The position numbers and the translations under genes were made by a program. From positions 62,001 through 126,000 of the forward strand of contig NZ_CP068439.1 in the NCBI RefSeq assembly GCF_016757735.1: a stretch of 64,000 bases of DNA. Direction: 5' to 3'. This document shows, in pieces, positions 1 through 8,579 of the stretch. Position 1 is the first letter of the stretch; each line of letters begins with the position of its first letter. The DNA comes from Aequorivita iocasae. GTDB taxonomy: Bacteria > Bacteroidota > Bacteroidia > Flavobacteriales > Flavobacteriaceae. The notes beneath the pieces were generated by a model, which saw only the letters and a list, made by a program, of their open reading frames with translations, was not told the origin of the DNA and did no database searches.

Positions 1-304
1 CTTCATCATAATCTGGCATGACGCCGAAGAAAAACTCTTCCAACTCCTCTTTTGAAGCTTTATGGTTTATGGTTTCCTTTCCGCCTTCTTTTTCAGAAAT
101 CTTTTTGAAAACTTCACGCAGTGGAACTTCTTCTGTTAAAGTATAAACGGCAATTTCCGAAAGCAAACTCACATTGTGGCGACCGCTTACGTTTATTGTT
201 TTTCCGTCCAGAAGCGATTCTGCTAGAAAGCCCGTACGGGTTTGGGTTTTTAATTTATAAAGTCCAGGTTTACCTGAAATGGAAAGCACTTTTTCTAAGC
301 TCAT
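1..304 (-). CDS. DUF5606 domain protein (3' end outside window)
   Basis: The reverse strand reads from an ATG at 304 to the window edge without a stop, giving 101 residues that begin MSLEKVLSISGKPGLYKL. This matches my memory of the flavobacterial DUF5606 family, which commonly lies beside def and ruvX as it does here. A conserved stretch around RHNVSLLSEIAVYTLTEEV follows, then a charged region. The molecular function is unknown. The C-terminus lies beyond position 1. The family assignment rests on recall of the sequence pattern and on the neighbours. Confidence 0.8.
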   Translation of the reverse strand, partial: MSLEKVLSISGKPGLYKLKTQTRTGFLAESLLDGKTINVSGRHNVSLLSEIAVYTLTEEVPLREVFKKISEKEGGKETINHKASKEELEEFFFGVMPDYDE

Positions 305-369
305 AAAATACTTTTAAAATGTTTTATTGAATGCAAATATCTTTGGTTTGGTTTATATAAACAAGCGTG

Positions 370-960
370 TTAACGTTTCTTTTTTGCATTGGGGAATTTC
401 ATCCGGTAATCAACGCCTACTTTACCTTTTGAAATGTTTGCCAATTTACTTTTTATCAATCGTTTTTTTAAGGGGGAAAGCTTGTCGGTAAAGAGAATCC
501 CTTCAATATGATCGTATTCATGTTGAATGATTCGCGCTACAATTCCGCTGAAAGATTCTTTGTGTTTTTTGAAATTTTCATCCTCATACTCCATCACGAT
601 ATTTGGCTTGCGGAAAACATCCTCGCGCACATCAGGAATACTCAAACAACCTTCGTTAAAAGCCCATTCATCACCAGATTCCTCAAGAATTCGCGCATTG
701 ATGAAAACTTTCTTAAAGGTGGAAACAAATTTTTGTTCTTCTTCACTTAAATCTTCATCGTCCTCAAAGGGGGTTGCATCCACAATAAAAAGACGTAGGG
801 GTAGATTTACCTGTGGCGCAGCTAGACCAATGCCACGGGCTTCGTACATGGTTTCAAACATGTTTTCGAGAACTTCCTCCAGATTTGGATAATCTTTCGT
901 TATTTCTGTGGTTTCTTTTCTCAATACGGGATCTCCGTAAGCTACAATCGGTAGTATCAT
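370..960 (-). CDS. def: Peptide deformylase
   Basis: Removes the formyl group from the N-terminal methionine of new proteins in the cytoplasm. All three family motifs are present in the 196-residue product: GIGLAAPQ (43-50), EGCLS (103-107, metal-binding Cys105) and QHEYDH (146-151, metal-binding His147 and His151, catalytic Glu148). An acidic insert of about 20 residues (66-85) and a basic C-terminal tail (PNAKKKR) are typical of flavobacterial type I enzymes. The ATG at 960 lies 4 bp after the ruvX stop, so the two genes are probably co-transcribed from the promoter upstream of ruvX. Confidence 0.97.
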   Translation of the reverse strand: MILPIVAYGDPVLRKETTEITKDYPNLEEVLENMFETMYEARGIGLAAPQVNLPLRLFIVDATPFEDDEDLSEEEQKFVSTFKKVFINARILEESGDEWAFNEGCLSIPDVREDVFRKPNIVMEYEDENFKKHKESFSGIVARIIQHEYDHIEGILFTDKLSPLKKRLIKSKLANISKGKVGVDYRMKFPNAKKKR

Positions 961-964
961 TAAA

Positions 965-1375
965 TTATCTATTATATAAAAATTCCTGTAAAATTATTGT
1001 CGCGCTAATTTCATCAACAAGCGCTTTGTTTTGACGCTGTTTTTTCTTTAAGCCGCTGTCAATCATGGTTTGAAAAGCCATTTTGCTTGTGTACCGTTCA
1101 TCTATGCGCTTCACAGATAAGTCGGGAAATACTTCTGAAAATTTCTTTAAAAACAACTGAATCTGTTCTTCAATAGTGGAAGGGGTTCCATCTTTCTGCT
1201 TCGGCTCGCCTACCAAAACCAGTTCCACCTTTTCGGTGTGAATGTATTTTTTCAGAAAATCCATCAAATCAGAAGTAGCAACTGTTGTTAAACCTGAGGC
1301 AATCAACTGCAACTCGTCCGTAATGGCGATGCCCGTTCGCTTGCTGCCGTAATCCAATGCTAAAATTCTTCCCAT
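965..1375 (-). CDS. ruvX: Putative pre-16S rRNA nuclease / Holliday junction resolvase-like protein (YqgF)
   Basis: A 136-residue RNase H-fold protein of the YqgF/RuvX family, involved in 16S rRNA 5' maturation in E. coli. The N-terminus MGRILALDYGSKRTGIA carries the first catalytic Asp (LDYG), VLVGEP is the second core strand and RIDERYTS the conserved acidic strand. Full family length. It starts with ATG at 1375, diverges from dapD and probably forms an operon with def, 4 bp downstream. Confidence 0.95.
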   Translation of the reverse strand: MGRILALDYGSKRTGIAITDELQLIASGLTTVATSDLMDFLKKYIHTEKVELVLVGEPKQKDGTPSTIEEQIQLFLKKFSEVFPDLSVKRIDERYTSKMAFQTMIDSGLKKKQRQNKALVDEISATIILQEFLYNR

Positions 1376-1470
1376 AACGACTGCAAAAATAAGAGTTTCG
1401 GAAATAGTATGCTATAAATGGGCATTTAATTGAATGTGAGGTTTTATATTTGTAAAAAGAATTTACTCAC
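1376..1470. promoter_or_regulatory. Divergent promoter region between ruvX and dapD
   Basis: Both genes have an exact match to the Bacteroidota -7 element TAnnTTTG. On the plus strand TATATTTG lies at 1445-1452, 18 bp before the dapD ATG. On the minus strand TATTTTTG lies at 1391-1384, 8 bp before the ruvX ATG. No TTG -33 element at the usual 17-23 bp spacing is visible for either. The implied 5' leaders are very short. Confidence 0.55.
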
Positions 1471-2286
1471 ATGACCGAACTACAACAAACCATAGAAAAA
1501 GCTTGGGAAGACCGTTCCTTACTCACTGAAACCGAAACCATTGTCTCCATTCGCGAAGTTGTCAATCTTTGTGATGAAGGCAAATTACGCTGTGCTGAGC
1601 CAACAGCAGATGGTTGGAAAGTAAATGAGTGGGTGAAAAAGGCCATTGTACTCTATTTCCCTATCCAAAAAATGCGCACTTTGGAAGCAGGGATTTTTGA
1701 ATATCACGATAAAATTCCATTAAAATCAGGGTACGAAGCTAAAGGAATTCGCGTAGTACCGCACGCGGTTGCGCGCCACGGAGCTTATATCTCAAAAGGC
1801 GTAATCCTCATGCCTAGTTATGTAAATATTGGTGCGTATGTTGATGAAGGCACAATGGTAGATACTTGGGCCACGGTGGGCAGCTGCGCACAAATCGGGA
1901 AGGGTGTTCATCTTAGTGGCGGCGTAGGTATTGGCGGTGTTTTGGAACCGCTGCAGGCCGCTCCCGTAATAATTGAGGATGGTGCCTTTATAGGCTCACG
2001 CTGTATTGTGGTAGAAGGTGTTCGCGTTGGTAAGGAGGCGGTTTTGGGTGCCAATGTTGTGCTTACGGCTTCCACGAAAATTATTGATGTTACCGGTGAA
2101 ACGCCAGTGGAGACCAAAGGTTCTGTCCCCGAACGTTCCGTAGTGATTCCCGGAAGTTATACCAAAAAATTTCCTGCTGGGGAATACCAAGTTCCATGCG
2201 CATTGATAATTGGAAAACGTAAGCAGAGCACCAACTTAAAAACTTCATTAAATGATGCGTTGCGCGAATACGGAGTGGCGGTTTAA
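1471..2286 (+). CDS. dapD: 2,3,4,5-tetrahydropyridine-2,6-dicarboxylate N-succinyltransferase
   Basis: Transfers succinyl from succinyl-CoA to tetrahydrodipicolinate in the lysine/diaminopimelate pathway. The 271-residue product has the helical N-terminal domain (about 1-100) followed by left-handed beta-helix hexapeptide repeats (about 100-235), seen as IGAYVDEGTMVDTWATVGSC, then IGKGVHLSGGVGIGGVLEP, and IGSRCIVVEGVRVGKEAVLG. The C-terminus CALIIGKRK is typical. It stands alone, diverges from ruvX, and overlaps the convergent kinase-like gene by 4 bp. Confidence 0.96.
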   Translation: MTELQQTIEKAWEDRSLLTETETIVSIREVVNLCDEGKLRCAEPTADGWKVNEWVKKAIVLYFPIQKMRTLEAGIFEYHDKIPLKSGYEAKGIRVVPHAVARHGAYISKGVILMPSYVNIGAYVDEGTMVDTWATVGSCAQIGKGVHLSGGVGIGGVLEPLQAAPVIIEDGAFIGSRCIVVEGVRVGKEAVLGANVVLTASTKIIDVTGETPVETKGSVPERSVVIPGSYTKKFPAGEYQVPCALIIGKRKQSTNLKTSLNDALREYGVAV

Positions 2287-3038
2287 GATTTTCTCCGCCT
2301 CTTTCTGATTTTTTTGCTGTTCTTCGCTTTTTGAAATTTCCTACTGTACTTGCTCATTAATGCGTGGGTTTCCACGTAGGTTTTTCCATAAAGTTCTGCA
2401 TATTGTTGCGCGATAATTTTCACCATTGTTTTTGAAAGCCAAAGTCTTCTAAAATTGTGCATTCTTTTTTCAAAAGTCATATTTTCAAAGCGCATGCGGT
2501 TCAGATCAATCAAATAGAAATCATATTTGTCCTTTTGACGCTCTACGATTAATGTATTTCCAGGGGAATGATCTAGAAAATTCACATTGTTTTCGTGAAG
2601 TTGGAATGTAAATTCGGTAAACTGCCTAAGTACTTCATTTCTTTTTTTAAACCGCGGGTTGTGGATCAATTCCCTGAAATCAAAATCATAATCTATGTGT
2701 TCGCTTACGTAAAAACTCTCTCGCAGACCACCGGAAAAATTTTCAAGATATCCTACCGGAAATGGCGTTTTTATATCTAAAGCAATTAATTTGGAGGCAT
2801 ATTCAAAAGAGCGTTTTGCCTTGCTTTTCCTAAGAAATTGATAAACTACGGATTGAAAACGGTTCGGCGTTTTAAACTTTTTAATGTTCAATGAAATACC
2901 GTCAATTTTTATTTTCTTTATTACATTTCGTTCCCCCTTGGTTACGTAATCCTGATTTTTGGAAAAGTTATGCAGGGCGTCACTTAGCTTGGTAGCTATC
3001 TGGGCATATTTTGGGTGAATAACAAAATTCTCTTTCAT
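2283..3038 (-). CDS. Lipopolysaccharide kinase-like protein (InaA/Kdo kinase fold)
   Basis: The 251-residue product looks like the small protein-kinase-fold enzymes that phosphorylate Kdo or heptose of the LPS core. A catalytic-loop-like FLDHSPGNTLI lies at 154-164 (Asp156, Asn161) and a metal-binding LIDLNRMRF at 176-184 (Asp178). The tail is very basic (KKIRKRRRKS). I use the ATG at 3038 because the frame extends upstream only to a TTG at 3059 and the family begins near the segment ENFVIHPKY. It diverges from the GT9 gene, in keeping with core assembly. The exact sugar acceptor cannot be told. Confidence 0.7.
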   Translation of the reverse strand: MKENFVIHPKYAQIATKLSDALHNFSKNQDYVTKGERNVIKKIKIDGISLNIKKFKTPNRFQSVVYQFLRKSKAKRSFEYASKLIALDIKTPFPVGYLENFSGGLRESFYVSEHIDYDFDFRELIHNPRFKKRNEVLRQFTEFTFQLHENNVNFLDHSPGNTLIVERQKDKYDFYLIDLNRMRFENMTFEKRMHNFRRLWLSKTMVKIIAQQYAELYGKTYVETHALMSKYSRKFQKAKNSKKIRKRRRKS

Positions 3039-3086
3039 TTTTAAAAAAGATAAAACCAAAAAAGGTATTTTGCGAAGGTAATCTTT

Positions 3087-4169
3087 ATGAAGAAAATACT
3101 AGTAATACAGAATAAAAGAATTGGTGACGTGCTGTTAAGCTCTGTTATTGCCAATAATATCAAAAAAGTATTCCCCAACAGCGAAATCACATTTTTTGCA
3201 TACAATTATACTGTTGGTGTACTTGAAAACAATCCAAACATTGACCGTATAATTGCCGTAGATGAAAAGAAACTGAAGCAACTGCCCCATCTTTTCAAAA
3301 CCATCTTAGAGATGCGCCGTGAAAAATTTGATATAATTTTTGATCCTTACGCAAAGTTTCAAAGTAGGATGATCTGTCTGGGCAGCAATGCCAAATATAG
3401 AATAGGGTTTAAGCGTGAGCATAAAAAACTGAAACTTCCATTCTACACGCACCCCGTTAATTTTAAAAAGAAAGCCACTTTGCCGTGTGGCCGCGGAATT
3501 GAAGATAGGATTAATTTGATACAGTCCGTTTTTCAACTTGAAAATGCAGATTATGAACCAAAAATCTTTCTAACCGAAAAAGAACAAAGTTCAAATGATG
3601 TTGTAGCAATACAGCGCCCTATAATCATGCTCGGCGTACTGGGAAGCACCCCTCAAAAATCCATGCCGTATGAATATATAGCAAAAATCATAGATTTTAT
3701 TACCGAAAAATATAATGTTACTATTCTTTTCAACTATGCGCCGCAACAAAAAATGGAGGCCATGAAAATTTATGAAATGTGCTCCTGTAAGGAACAAATA
3801 AACCTAGATATTTATGCGGCTTCCATCCGCGGTTTCGCAGTGCTAATGAACCAATGCAACCTTTTGGTAAGCAATGAGGGAGGAAGCGTCCATATTGCAA
3901 AAGCCCTTGAAAAGCCCACATTTACCATCTATTCCCCGTATATTGACAAAGATGCTTGGAACAGTTTCGAGGATGGAAAATTTCATCAATCCATTCACCT
4001 TTTGGAAGAAAGTCCAAACCTATTCAGCAGTTTTACACCCGAAGAAAGAAAAAGGATTGAGGCAAATCCAGATTCGCTCTATTTAAAGTTAACTCCAGAA
4101 ATGATTCTCCCAAAACTAAAGCCCTTTTTAGCACATCACTTAATGGGTTTTGAAAAAACAACTATTTAG
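3087..4169 (+). CDS. Glycosyltransferase family 9 (ADP-heptose:LPS heptosyltransferase-like)
   Basis: A GT-B enzyme of 360 residues. The N-terminal MKKILVIQNKRIGDVLLSSV with IGDVLL at 12-17 is the family signature, and SNEGGSVHIAKAL at 262-274 is the conserved C-terminal nucleotide-sugar site. GT9 enzymes add heptose to the inner core of lipopolysaccharide at the cytoplasmic face of the inner membrane. The divergent neighbour is a core-kinase-like gene, supporting a core role. It overlaps the convergent double-domain GT2 gene by 8 bp. The donor sugar is inferred only from the family. Confidence 0.88.
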   Translation: MKKILVIQNKRIGDVLLSSVIANNIKKVFPNSEITFFAYNYTVGVLENNPNIDRIIAVDEKKLKQLPHLFKTILEMRREKFDIIFDPYAKFQSRMICLGSNAKYRIGFKREHKKLKLPFYTHPVNFKKKATLPCGRGIEDRINLIQSVFQLENADYEPKIFLTEKEQSSNDVVAIQRPIIMLGVLGSTPQKSMPYEYIAKIIDFITEKYNVTILFNYAPQQKMEAMKIYEMCSCKEQINLDIYAASIRGFAVLMNQCNLLVSNEGGSVHIAKALEKPTFTIYSPYIDKDAWNSFEDGKFHQSIHLLEESPNLFSSFTPEERKRIEANPDSLYLKLTPEMILPKLKPFLAHHLMGFEKTTI

Positions 4170-5847
4170 AAAAGCTTTGTGAGGCCTCTACCAAATTTGG
4201 GGATTTCTCCTTTTTTATTCCATACTCGGTCCAAACTCTTTTCTCCTTTTTGGTGATTTTTCTAATGGCTTTATTTTTTACAAACATTTCTTTTTTCACA
4301 TAACCGCGCTCGTGGTCCAAATGTAGCGTTACGGTACTGTATCTAATTTGAAGTGGTTTTATTCCGTAATTCATAAGGCGTTCACCCATTTCGCGGTCTT
4401 CACCACCATACTGCATCCGCTCGTCAAATCCATTTACCGCCAAAATGTCTTTTTTCCAACCCGAAGCGTTGTTTCCATCCCAGGTGGCACTTGTGGGCGT
4501 GAATGTATTTAGAATATCTTCTTTTAAGCCGTAGGAGGTAAGTTTATTTAACTTAAAGGTTTTTTTAAGGCCGTGTTTCAAAAGCCATTTTGCGTTAAAA
4601 CAGCGTTGGGCAGCAATATCCTCGCGGGTAATCTGCTTTGAAATCTTCATCGAAAGCTTAAAATATCCTGCAGAAAGAAAACAGCCTGGACGGCTGAGGC
4701 CAAGATGGGTAGCGACCAGATCGTTCCTTGGAATGCAGTCGCCATCGGTAAAAATCAAATACGTTCCCCTTGAAGCTTGAATTGCCTTATTTAGAATTTT
4801 GGTCTTTTGAAATCCGTGGTCTTCCTGCCAAACGTGTGTTATTTTTAACGGTGAATTTTCCCTAAAGGAATCTATCAAAAATTTGGTTTCCGCTGTAGAA
4901 CCATCATCTGCTATAATTATTTCGAAATTTTTTTCCAGTTGCTCCTCAAAACCCCAAAGTGATTTTTGAAGCCATTCTGGCTGATTATAGGTACTCACAA
5001 TTACAGAAACATACGGTGCTGAACCAATATTCTTTATAATACCATAGGGTGTCCATTTCTTTTTTTGGTCGCGGGTTTGCTTACGTATTGTAAGGTTTTT
5101 ACTAATGGATTCCTGGTTTTTATACCCGCGTGGATGGTCTAAATGAAGTACTACTGCATTATAACGTATCTGTTTGCTCTTTATGCCCAGATTTATCAAT
5201 CGCTCCCCCAGCTCCCTGTCCTGTCCGCCGTATTGCATCCGCTCATCAAAACCATTTATGGCGAGTATATCCTTCTTCCAGCCAGATGCATTATGCCCGT
5301 TCCAACTTGCGTTTGTGGGAGTAAATGAATTGAGCAGAAATGCTTTTAATGGCCCCGAATAGAGTTTATTATTTTTAAAAGACGCCTGCAAGCCGTGCTC
5401 TTTAAGCCACGAAACATCAAAACATTTTTCTGAATATATATCTTCTTTGGTAATTTGTTCTGAAATATCCATCGGCAGCATAAAATACCCGCCCGAAAGG
5501 AAATAGCCTTCTTCACGGTATTTAACGTGCTGTTCCACAAAATCCTTCCGCGGAATACAGTCGCCATCGCTCATAATAATATAATCTGTACTGCACTGAA
5601 GAATGGCTTTATTGAGAATTTGCGATTTTTGGAAACCTTTGTCCTCGTGCCAAACGTGAACAATGGGGTAAAACACTTCGGCTTCCAGTTTTTTGAGTAA
5701 CTGTCTTGTTTTATCATCAGAGCCATCATCGGCAATTACAACTTCAAACTGCCTATAGGTTTGGTTGTTATAACCATACAACACTTTTTCGAGCCATTCG
5801 CGGCTATTGTAGGTGCTAATAATAATGGAAGTATCCAATTGTTTCAT
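4162..5847 (-). CDS. Tandem double-domain family 2 glycosyltransferase
   Basis: The 561-residue product contains two complete GT2 domains in a row, about 5-270 and 279-545. Each has the N-terminal strand (SIIISTYN and SVIVSTYN), IADDGS, a DGD metal site (94-96 and 368-370), an FTPT.A.W.G.NASGWKKDIL segment, a GGxDRExGERL motif (208-217 and 482-491, like the galactosyltransferase C-terminal region) and the HLDHxRGY ending. The two halves look like an internal duplication. The ATG at 5847 has a TATCTTTG element 5 bp upstream. It probably adds two sugars or a repeating disaccharide of the core; the substrates are unknown. Confidence 0.88.
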   Translation of the reverse strand: MKQLDTSIIISTYNSREWLEKVLYGYNNQTYRQFEVVIADDGSDDKTRQLLKKLEAEVFYPIVHVWHEDKGFQKSQILNKAILQCSTDYIIMSDGDCIPRKDFVEQHVKYREEGYFLSGGYFMLPMDISEQITKEDIYSEKCFDVSWLKEHGLQASFKNNKLYSGPLKAFLLNSFTPTNASWNGHNASGWKKDILAINGFDERMQYGGQDRELGERLINLGIKSKQIRYNAVVLHLDHPRGYKNQESISKNLTIRKQTRDQKKKWTPYGIIKNIGSAPYVSVIVSTYNQPEWLQKSLWGFEEQLEKNFEIIIADDGSTAETKFLIDSFRENSPLKITHVWQEDHGFQKTKILNKAIQASRGTYLIFTDGDCIPRNDLVATHLGLSRPGCFLSAGYFKLSMKISKQITREDIAAQRCFNAKWLLKHGLKKTFKLNKLTSYGLKEDILNTFTPTSATWDGNNASGWKKDILAVNGFDERMQYGGEDREMGERLMNYGIKPLQIRYSTVTLHLDHERGYVKKEMFVKNKAIRKITKKEKRVWTEYGIKKEKSPNLVEASQSFSK

Positions 5848-5884
5848 CTACGCAAAGATAAAGTTATTTACTAATTTTGTGGGA
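5848..5884. promoter_or_regulatory. Compact divergent promoter pair with near-leaderless starts
   Basis: Only 37 bp separate two divergent ATG codons. The minus-strand gene has TATCTTTG at 5860-5853, and the plus-strand gene has TAATTTTG at 5872-5879. Both match TAnnTTTG exactly, and each ends 5 bp from its ATG. If the transcription start is a few bases after the element, both messages begin at or next to the start codon. Confidence 0.5.
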
Positions 5885-6631
5885 ATGGCACGTCTTTCTG
5901 TTATCGTACCCACTTTTAATGAAGAAGCATATCTTGAAGATGCGCTTTTTTCAGTTGCCTTTGCCGATGAAATTATCGTGATTGATTCCTACAGTACCGA
6001 TAAAACCACGGAAATAGCAAAAAAATATGCCACAAAATTACTGCAACGAAAATTCGATAATTTTTCAAACCAGAAAAATTTCGCGCTTAAAGAAGCCACC
6101 GGCGATTGGGTTTTGTTTTTGGATGCAGATGAACGGGTAACCCATTCTTTGGAAGCAGAAATAAAAGAAACCCTCCAAAACCCAAAACATGGTGGCTATA
6201 AAATAAATTTCCCCCATTATTACATGAACCGTTTTCTGTATCACCACAGCGATAATGTGCTTCGGCTGGTGAAACGTGAAGACGCGGAATATGTGGGAGC
6301 CGTGCACGAAAGGCTTATTTGTAAGGGAAGTATTGGGAAGCTGAAAAACAAGATGCTTCATTTTACTTACAAAGGTTTTGAAAATTATATTTCAAAAAAA
6401 GAATCATACGCATGGTTTCAAGCCCAGCAACAGTTTGAAAAGGGAAAAAAAACTACTTGGTTCCACCTGTTTTTTAAACCCACCTATCGTTTTTTTCGTT
6501 CCTTTATTCTTAAGGGCGGTTTTCGCGACGGTGTTCCAGGGCTAACCGTTGCCGCTGTAAATGCCTATGGCGTTTTTGAACGTTATGTAAAATTACGTTT
6601 GCTGAACAAAGGCTTTGAAGAAAATAAATAA
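5885..6631 (+). CDS. Family 2 glycosyltransferase (WaaE/KdtX-like)
   Basis: A 248-residue GT2 protein starting MARLSVIVPTFNEEAYLEDA. The nucleotide-binding strand leads to DSYSTDKT, and DADE at 80-83 is the metal-binding site. VGAVHERL and the C-terminal hydrophobic segments around FKPTYRFFRSFI match the family of LPS-core glucosyltransferases such as WaaE. The frame is open upstream to 5813, but I use the ATG at 5885 because the family starts there and a TAATTTTG element lies just upstream. The next gene is a tandem paralogue. Confidence 0.85.
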   Translation: MARLSVIVPTFNEEAYLEDALFSVAFADEIIVIDSYSTDKTTEIAKKYATKLLQRKFDNFSNQKNFALKEATGDWVLFLDADERVTHSLEAEIKETLQNPKHGGYKINFPHYYMNRFLYHHSDNVLRLVKREDAEYVGAVHERLICKGSIGKLKNKMLHFTYKGFENYISKKESYAWFQAQQQFEKGKKTTWFHLFFKPTYRFFRSFILKGGFRDGVPGLTVAAVNAYGVFERYVKLRLLNKGFEENK

Positions 6632-6677
6632 ACGTAGTTCTTAAAATCATTACTTTTACACAAACCTTTGTCCGCTG

Positions 6678-7439
6678 TTGGAAAACCCTGCTAAAATCAC
6701 CGCCCTTGCCATTACGCTCAACGAAGCCCACAACATTGAAGCTTATATTAAAAGCCTTTGGTTTGCGGATGAAATTATAATCGTAGACTCTTTCAGCAAT
6801 GACAGCACCGTACCATTAGCATCCTCACACGAAAAAGTTACGGTTTACCAACGCGCTTTCGATAATTTTTCGGCACAGAAAAATTTTGCCATTACAAAAG
6901 CCACAAACGATTGGGTCACTTTTTTTGATTTGGATGAAGAAGTAACCCCAGCACTCGCACAAGAAATTTTGGAAAAATTCAAAAACCCTTCCGCGATAGC
7001 CTATTTTGTAAAGCGCGACTTCTATTTTATGGGAAAGCGCATTAAATACAGTGGTTTACAGAATGATTATATAATTCGTTTTTTCAATAAAAACCAGTGC
7101 CGGTATAACGCAAATTTGGTGCACGAAACCTTGGAAGCCGACGGCAAGACCGAAAACTTAAAAAACAGTCTGCCACACCACACCTACAAAACATTTGATG
7201 ATTATACTGCAAAAATGCACCAGTACAGCGCCCTGCAGGCAAAAATGCTTTATAAAAAAGGAAAGAAACCTAATTATTATCATTTTCTGTTCAGGCCTTT
7301 TTACCGGTTTTGGAACCAGTTTATATTCCGGTTGGGAATTTTGGACGGAAAGGAAGGTTTTATTTTGGCCTACGTTAGTGCGTTTTCCGTTTTTAAAAGA
7401 TATATAAACCTGTGGCTTTTGTACCGAAAAATTGATTAG
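6678..7439 (+). CDS. Family 2 glycosyltransferase, paralogue of the preceding gene
   Basis: A 253-residue GT2 protein colinear with its upstream neighbour: ITALAITLNEAHN, DSFSNDST, a shared FDNFSxQKNFA segment, DLDEE (84-88), LVHETLE and the C-terminal FRPFYRFWNQFI. The start is a TTG at 6678; no ATG lies near it. It is 46 bp downstream of its paralogue and 3 bp before the CDP-glycerol-transferase-like gene, so the three are likely one operon. Likely a core glycosyltransferase; the sugar is unknown. Confidence 0.83.
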   Translation: MENPAKITALAITLNEAHNIEAYIKSLWFADEIIIVDSFSNDSTVPLASSHEKVTVYQRAFDNFSAQKNFAITKATNDWVTFFDLDEEVTPALAQEILEKFKNPSAIAYFVKRDFYFMGKRIKYSGLQNDYIIRFFNKNQCRYNANLVHETLEADGKTENLKNSLPHHTYKTFDDYTAKMHQYSALQAKMLYKKGKKPNYYHFLFRPFYRFWNQFIFRLGILDGKEGFILAYVSAFSVFKRYINLWLLYRKID

Positions 7440-7442
7440 TAA

Positions 7443-8579
7443 ATGGATAGGAAGCATAAAATAGCATTTATCTTTTTGGATGAAATACACCACATCTATC
7501 ATTTTGTGAGCATAGCCGTGGAACTTTCAAAACAAAACGAGGTTCAAATTCTTACCTATCCAGGAAAGCACGACCTGCTCCATAAAGCACTGGAAAAACT
7601 AAACGGAACTAATGTAATTGTAGAAAAATTGCAGACCTCCCTTTTTCGGGCTTTCACAGATAAACTGAAAAATAGAAAGCTGCCCCGAAAGGGTTTTTGG
7701 ATAAAAAAACATCAAAATTATATTCTCACTAATTTTGATGCAGTTGTTTTTTCAGATTATTATCACCATTACCTTTTAAGGGCGCGGGGAGAGAATTCAA
7801 GACCCAAATTTATAAAATTATTTCATGGCCCTCCGGGAAGAGGCTATAGCTATAATAAAGAATTATTGGATTTTGATTTTCAAATTTTATACAGCCAATT
7901 TCATAGTGAACAATTAAAAGAAAAAAAAGTATTAGTAAAAAATTGGACAATTTCTGGGTACCCAAAATTGGATGTGATAAAATTTAAAGATGTCAAACCC
8001 CTCTTTTCAAATGAAAGAACAACGGTTCTTTACAACCCCCATTTTGAACCCGCGCTATCATCTTGGCATTCCATGGGACTGGAAATTCTTGAGTTTTTCT
8101 TCAATTCAAAAAAGTACAACCTCATCTTTGCCCCACACATAAACCTGTTCAATAAATTGGGGGGTGATGATGCTTCGCGAATTCCAGAAAAATTTTTCAA
8201 TGCAGAAAACATCCATATAGACCTGGGCAGCGAAAAAAGTGTGGATATGACTTATGTAAATGAGGCAGATATGTATCTTGGCGATGTTTCCAGCCAGGTT
8301 TTTGAATTTATCATCAATCCTAGGCCTTGTGTCTTTCTAAATTCGCACAAAATAAAGTTTAAGAAAGATATAAATTACAGGTTTTGGCACTGTGGCAAGG
8401 TTGTAAATAATGCGGAAAAATTGCCCAAAGCGTTAAAAAAGGCTCCAAAACGTTTTGATAAAAAACACAGAAAAATTCAGGAAATCATGAATTTAGAGAA
8501 TTTTTATTTTGAAAAGGGCTCCACGGCATCGCAGCGCGCAGCTGTAGCCATCACTGAATATCTGGACAAAAATCTATAA
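7443..8579 (+). CDS. CDP-glycerol glycerophosphotransferase-like protein (TagF-like GT-B fold)
   Basis: The 378-residue product has the landmarks of the TagF/TagB family: KLFHGPPGRGY at 125-135 (the usual form is WHGTPLK, with catalytic His128), YNPHFEP near 197-203 and a phosphate-binding DVSSQVFEFI at 281-290 followed by PRPCVFLN. In Gram-positives these enzymes polymerise teichoic acids. In a flavobacterial core cluster it may add a polyol-phosphate or a sugar to LPS; this is inference. The ATG at 7443 follows the upstream stop by 3 bp. It overlaps the convergent GT2 gene by 6 bp. Confidence 0.68.
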   Translation: MDRKHKIAFIFLDEIHHIYHFVSIAVELSKQNEVQILTYPGKHDLLHKALEKLNGTNVIVEKLQTSLFRAFTDKLKNRKLPRKGFWIKKHQNYILTNFDAVVFSDYYHHYLLRARGENSRPKFIKLFHGPPGRGYSYNKELLDFDFQILYSQFHSEQLKEKKVLVKNWTISGYPKLDVIKFKDVKPLFSNERTTVLYNPHFEPALSSWHSMGLEILEFFFNSKKYNLIFAPHINLFNKLGGDDASRIPEKFFNAENIHIDLGSEKSVDMTYVNEADMYLGDVSSQVFEFIINPRPCVFLNSHKIKFKKDINYRFWHCGKVVNNAEKLPKALKKAPKRFDKKHRKIQEIMNLENFYFEKGSTASQRAAVAITEYLDKNL

